From contig JAUXEH010000133.1 in the NCBI GenBank assembly GCA_030620655.1, forward strand, positions 1 to 7,591: DNA of 7,591 bases, read 5' to 3'. This DNA comes from Candidatus Aminicenantota bacterium (GTDB lineage: Bacteria > Acidobacteriota > Aminicenantia > Aminicenantales > Aminicenantaceae). The stretch's first letter is position 1. The number at the start of each line of letters is the position of its first letter. The notes below the pieces were generated by a model. It had not been told where the DNA came from and searched no databases. It saw nothing but the letters and a program-made list of their open reading frames with translations. Shown here in pieces: positions 6,003-7,591 of the stretch. Made by a program: the position numbers and the translations under genes.

Positions 6003-7591
6003 ATGAAACCTAAACCGTACTTTTCGGCATTCGTTCTCATGATTCTCTGGGTGGGCGGGCTGACTTCCGCCCAGGAGGCGAAGAGCCCGCTGCTTGACTC
6101 CTGGGAGCAGTATCTCGAGCATAAGAACAGCTCCGAGTTCAGGCTCGAGTGGATCTCCCTCGGTCCTGTCATGAATTCCGCGCGTGTAGAGGCGATCCAG
6201 TGCGACCCCTCCCGTCCCGGGACCTGGTATGTGGCCTTCGGATCAGGCAACCTCTGGAAGACCGTCAATCACGGGCTGAGCTGGAAGCCCATCTTCGAAA
6301 ACCAGCCGGCCCTGGGTATCGGCGACATCGCCCTGGCCCCCTCCGATCCCGACATCATCTGGCTGGGATCGGGTGAGAGCCTGAAGAAAGCCCGCAACTT
6401 CACCATGCCCGGTGTGGGGGTCTTCCGTTCCGACGACGGGGGCGAGACCTGGACCAACACCGGGCTCCCTGACTCCTATCACATCGGGGAGATCGCCGTT
6501 CACCCCAAGGATCCCGATGTGGCCTTCGTGGCGGTCCAGGGGCATTTCTGGTCCACCAATCCCAACCGGGGCCTGTACCGGACCCTGGATGGCGGCCGGA
6601 CCTGGGAACACGTCCTCTATGTCGGCGAACGGGTGGGCGCCAACGACGTGGTGATCGCACCCTCGGACCCGGATGTCGTGTATGTCTCCATGTGGGAGAA
6701 CAACCCCGGGATCTCAGGCCCCGAGAGCGGCGTGTACCGGAGCGACGACGGCGGCACGACATGGGCCCGCCTCAGGGGAGGACTGCCCGACGGCCCCAAG
6801 ACCGGGCGGATCGGACTGGCTGTCTCCTGGAGCGATCCCGACAAGGTTTATGCCCTGGTGGACAACCTGAGCAAGGACAGGGAGCTGGCGGCCGAGGTCT
6901 ATCAGACCCTGGATGGGGGAAAGGGCTGGAAAAGGACGCATGCGGAGGAGCTGTACATCTTCCCGGGGATCGGCTGGTACTTCACGGACTGTTATGTGAA
7001 TCCCCAGGACGACGATGAAGTCTTTGCCCTGGGCGTGCGCATGGCCCACAGCACGGACGGCGGCAAGACCTTCACGCTCGTGGGGGGCGATGTCATGCAC
7101 CTCAATCCCAATCCGGCCGACCCGCTGCACCTGGACCACTGCGAGCTCTGGATCAACCCGCTAAATCCCGATCACCTGGCCCTGGGAAACGACGGCGGCT
7201 TGTATGTCAGCTACGACAAGGGCGGCTCCTGGCTTCACTACAACAACCTGCCGGCCGGTGAGTTCTATGACATCTCCGTGGACAATCAGGATCCCTATCT
7301 CGTGTACGGCGGCACCCAGGACGACTCCTCGGTGTACGGCCCGTCCCGGGAGTGGAAGCCCAAGTATCCGGACGGGTGGAAATATGTGTGGGTGGATGCC
7401 TGGGCCGGCGGCGATGGGTGCGTGACCATCCCCGACCCGGTCGACCCGAACACGGTGTATTCCTCGTCCCAGAACGGCGGGATATTCCGCAAAGACATGC
7501 GGGCGGACCGCTCCCAACGCATACGACCCCGGCTGGCCAAGGACCACCCGGGCGAGCTCAGGTATGCGTTCGTCGCCCCCTATTTCATCTC
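6003..7591 (+). CDS. Secreted Asp-box (BNR/sortilin-like) beta-propeller protein, 3' end cut off by the window
   Basis: The reading frame stays open to the window end (529 full codons plus two bases), so only the N-terminal part is seen. A Sec signal covers residues 1-23 (hydrophobic FSAFVLMILWVGGL, likely cleavage after T-S-A). The mature protein has repeated Asp-box motifs: TVNHGLSW (87-94, degenerate), SDDGGETW (143-150), TLDGGRTW (194-201), SDDGGTTW (247-254), TLDGGKGW (302-309), STDGGKTF (350-357) and SYDKGGSW (403-410). Spacing is 48-56 residues, one per propeller blade. Other blade strands carry the companion pattern D-P-D-x-V/I (APSDPDIIW, HPKDPDVAF, APSDPDVVYV). Such proteins are annotated as WD40/YVTN/BNR-like or VPS10/sortilin-type; some relatives are sialidases or xyloglucanases, but catalytic residues cannot be assigned here. 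Start ATG 6003 has AAGGGG (5989-5994) eight bases upstream. Location is periplasmic or extracellular. The ligand or substrate is unknown. Confidence 0.9.
   Translation, partial: MKPKPYFSAFVLMILWVGGLTSAQEAKSPLLDSWEQYLEHKNSSEFRLEWISLGPVMNSARVEAIQCDPSRPGTWYVAFGSGNLWKTVNHGLSWKPIFENQPALGIGDIALAPSDPDIIWLGSGESLKKARNFTMPGVGVFRSDDGGETWTNTGLPDSYHIGEIAVHPKDPDVAFVAVQGHFWSTNPNRGLYRTLDGGRTWEHVLYVGERVGANDVVIAPSDPDVVYVSMWENNPGISGPESGVYRSDDGGTTWARLRGGLPDGPKTGRIGLAVSWSDPDKVYALVDNLSKDRELAAEVYQTLDGGKGWKRTHAEELYIFPGIGWYFTDCYVNPQDDDEVFALGVRMAHSTDGGKTFTLVGGDVMHLNPNPADPLHLDHCELWINPLNPDHLALGNDGGLYVSYDKGGSWLHYNNLPAGEFYDISVDNQDPYLVYGGTQDDSSVYGPSREWKPKYPDGWKYVWVDAWAGGDGCVTIPDPVDPNTVYSSSQNGGIFRKDMRADRSQRIRPRLAKDHPGELRYAFVAPYFI

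Noticed and set aside
5849..6268. Minus-strand 139-residue ORF before and within the propeller gene
   Set aside because: It is antisense to the signal peptide and first blade of the propeller and covers its predicted promoter; no supporting motif.
6400..7547. Several minus- and plus-strand ORFs within the propeller gene
   Set aside because: All are shadows of the repetitive Asp-box frame, with biased Arg/Pro/Gly or His/Val composition and no independent start signals.

Overview
The window looks like chromosomal DNA from a GC-rich, free-living Gram-negative-type bacterium. The gene set is a Tat-exported sulfatase, a PadR repressor paired with a large duplicated MacB/FtsX-like permease, and a secreted Asp-box (BNR/sortilin-like) propeller. 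This combination fits Acidobacteriota or Candidatus Aminicenantes best, but that placement is inferred from gene content and not from any marker gene. No rRNA, tRNA, CRISPR array, transposase or phage gene is visible.

Layout. Bases 9-83 hold a palindromic, MITE-like intergenic repeat. A formylglycine-type sulfatase runs leftward (203-1687). The divergent intergenic region (1688-1985) carries a tandem 23-bp direct repeat, a cluster of alternative hairpins and a plausible promoter for the next gene. Bases 1986-2531 encode a small secreted protein of unknown function. A promoter flanked by two CTAC(A/G)TTGTAG operator-like sites precedes a two-gene operon. That operon is a PadR-type repressor (2764-3093) and, 2 bases after its stop, an 876-residue permease with an N-terminal prefix domain (3096-5726). 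A 276-bp gap holds a hairpin, nested inverted repeats and a good promoter. The last gene (6003 onward) encodes a secreted beta-propeller with seven visible Asp-box motifs and runs off the window end.

How the genes relate. The padR-permease pair is the only clear operon. The repressor probably controls its own promoter through the flanking sites. The permease has no ATPase partner in the window, so its role in export or envelope stress is inferred from family only. The sulfatase and the propeller are both exported and could take part in degrading external sulfated polymers, but they are in separate transcription units and nothing in the sequence links them directly.

Most notable observations: a well-placed internal ribosome binding site and ATG (3321) exactly at the junction between the prefix domain and the permease core, which could yield two isoforms; the paired operator architecture at 2688-2751; and several non-coding repeats. 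I found no convincing evidence of a wholly new multi-gene system.
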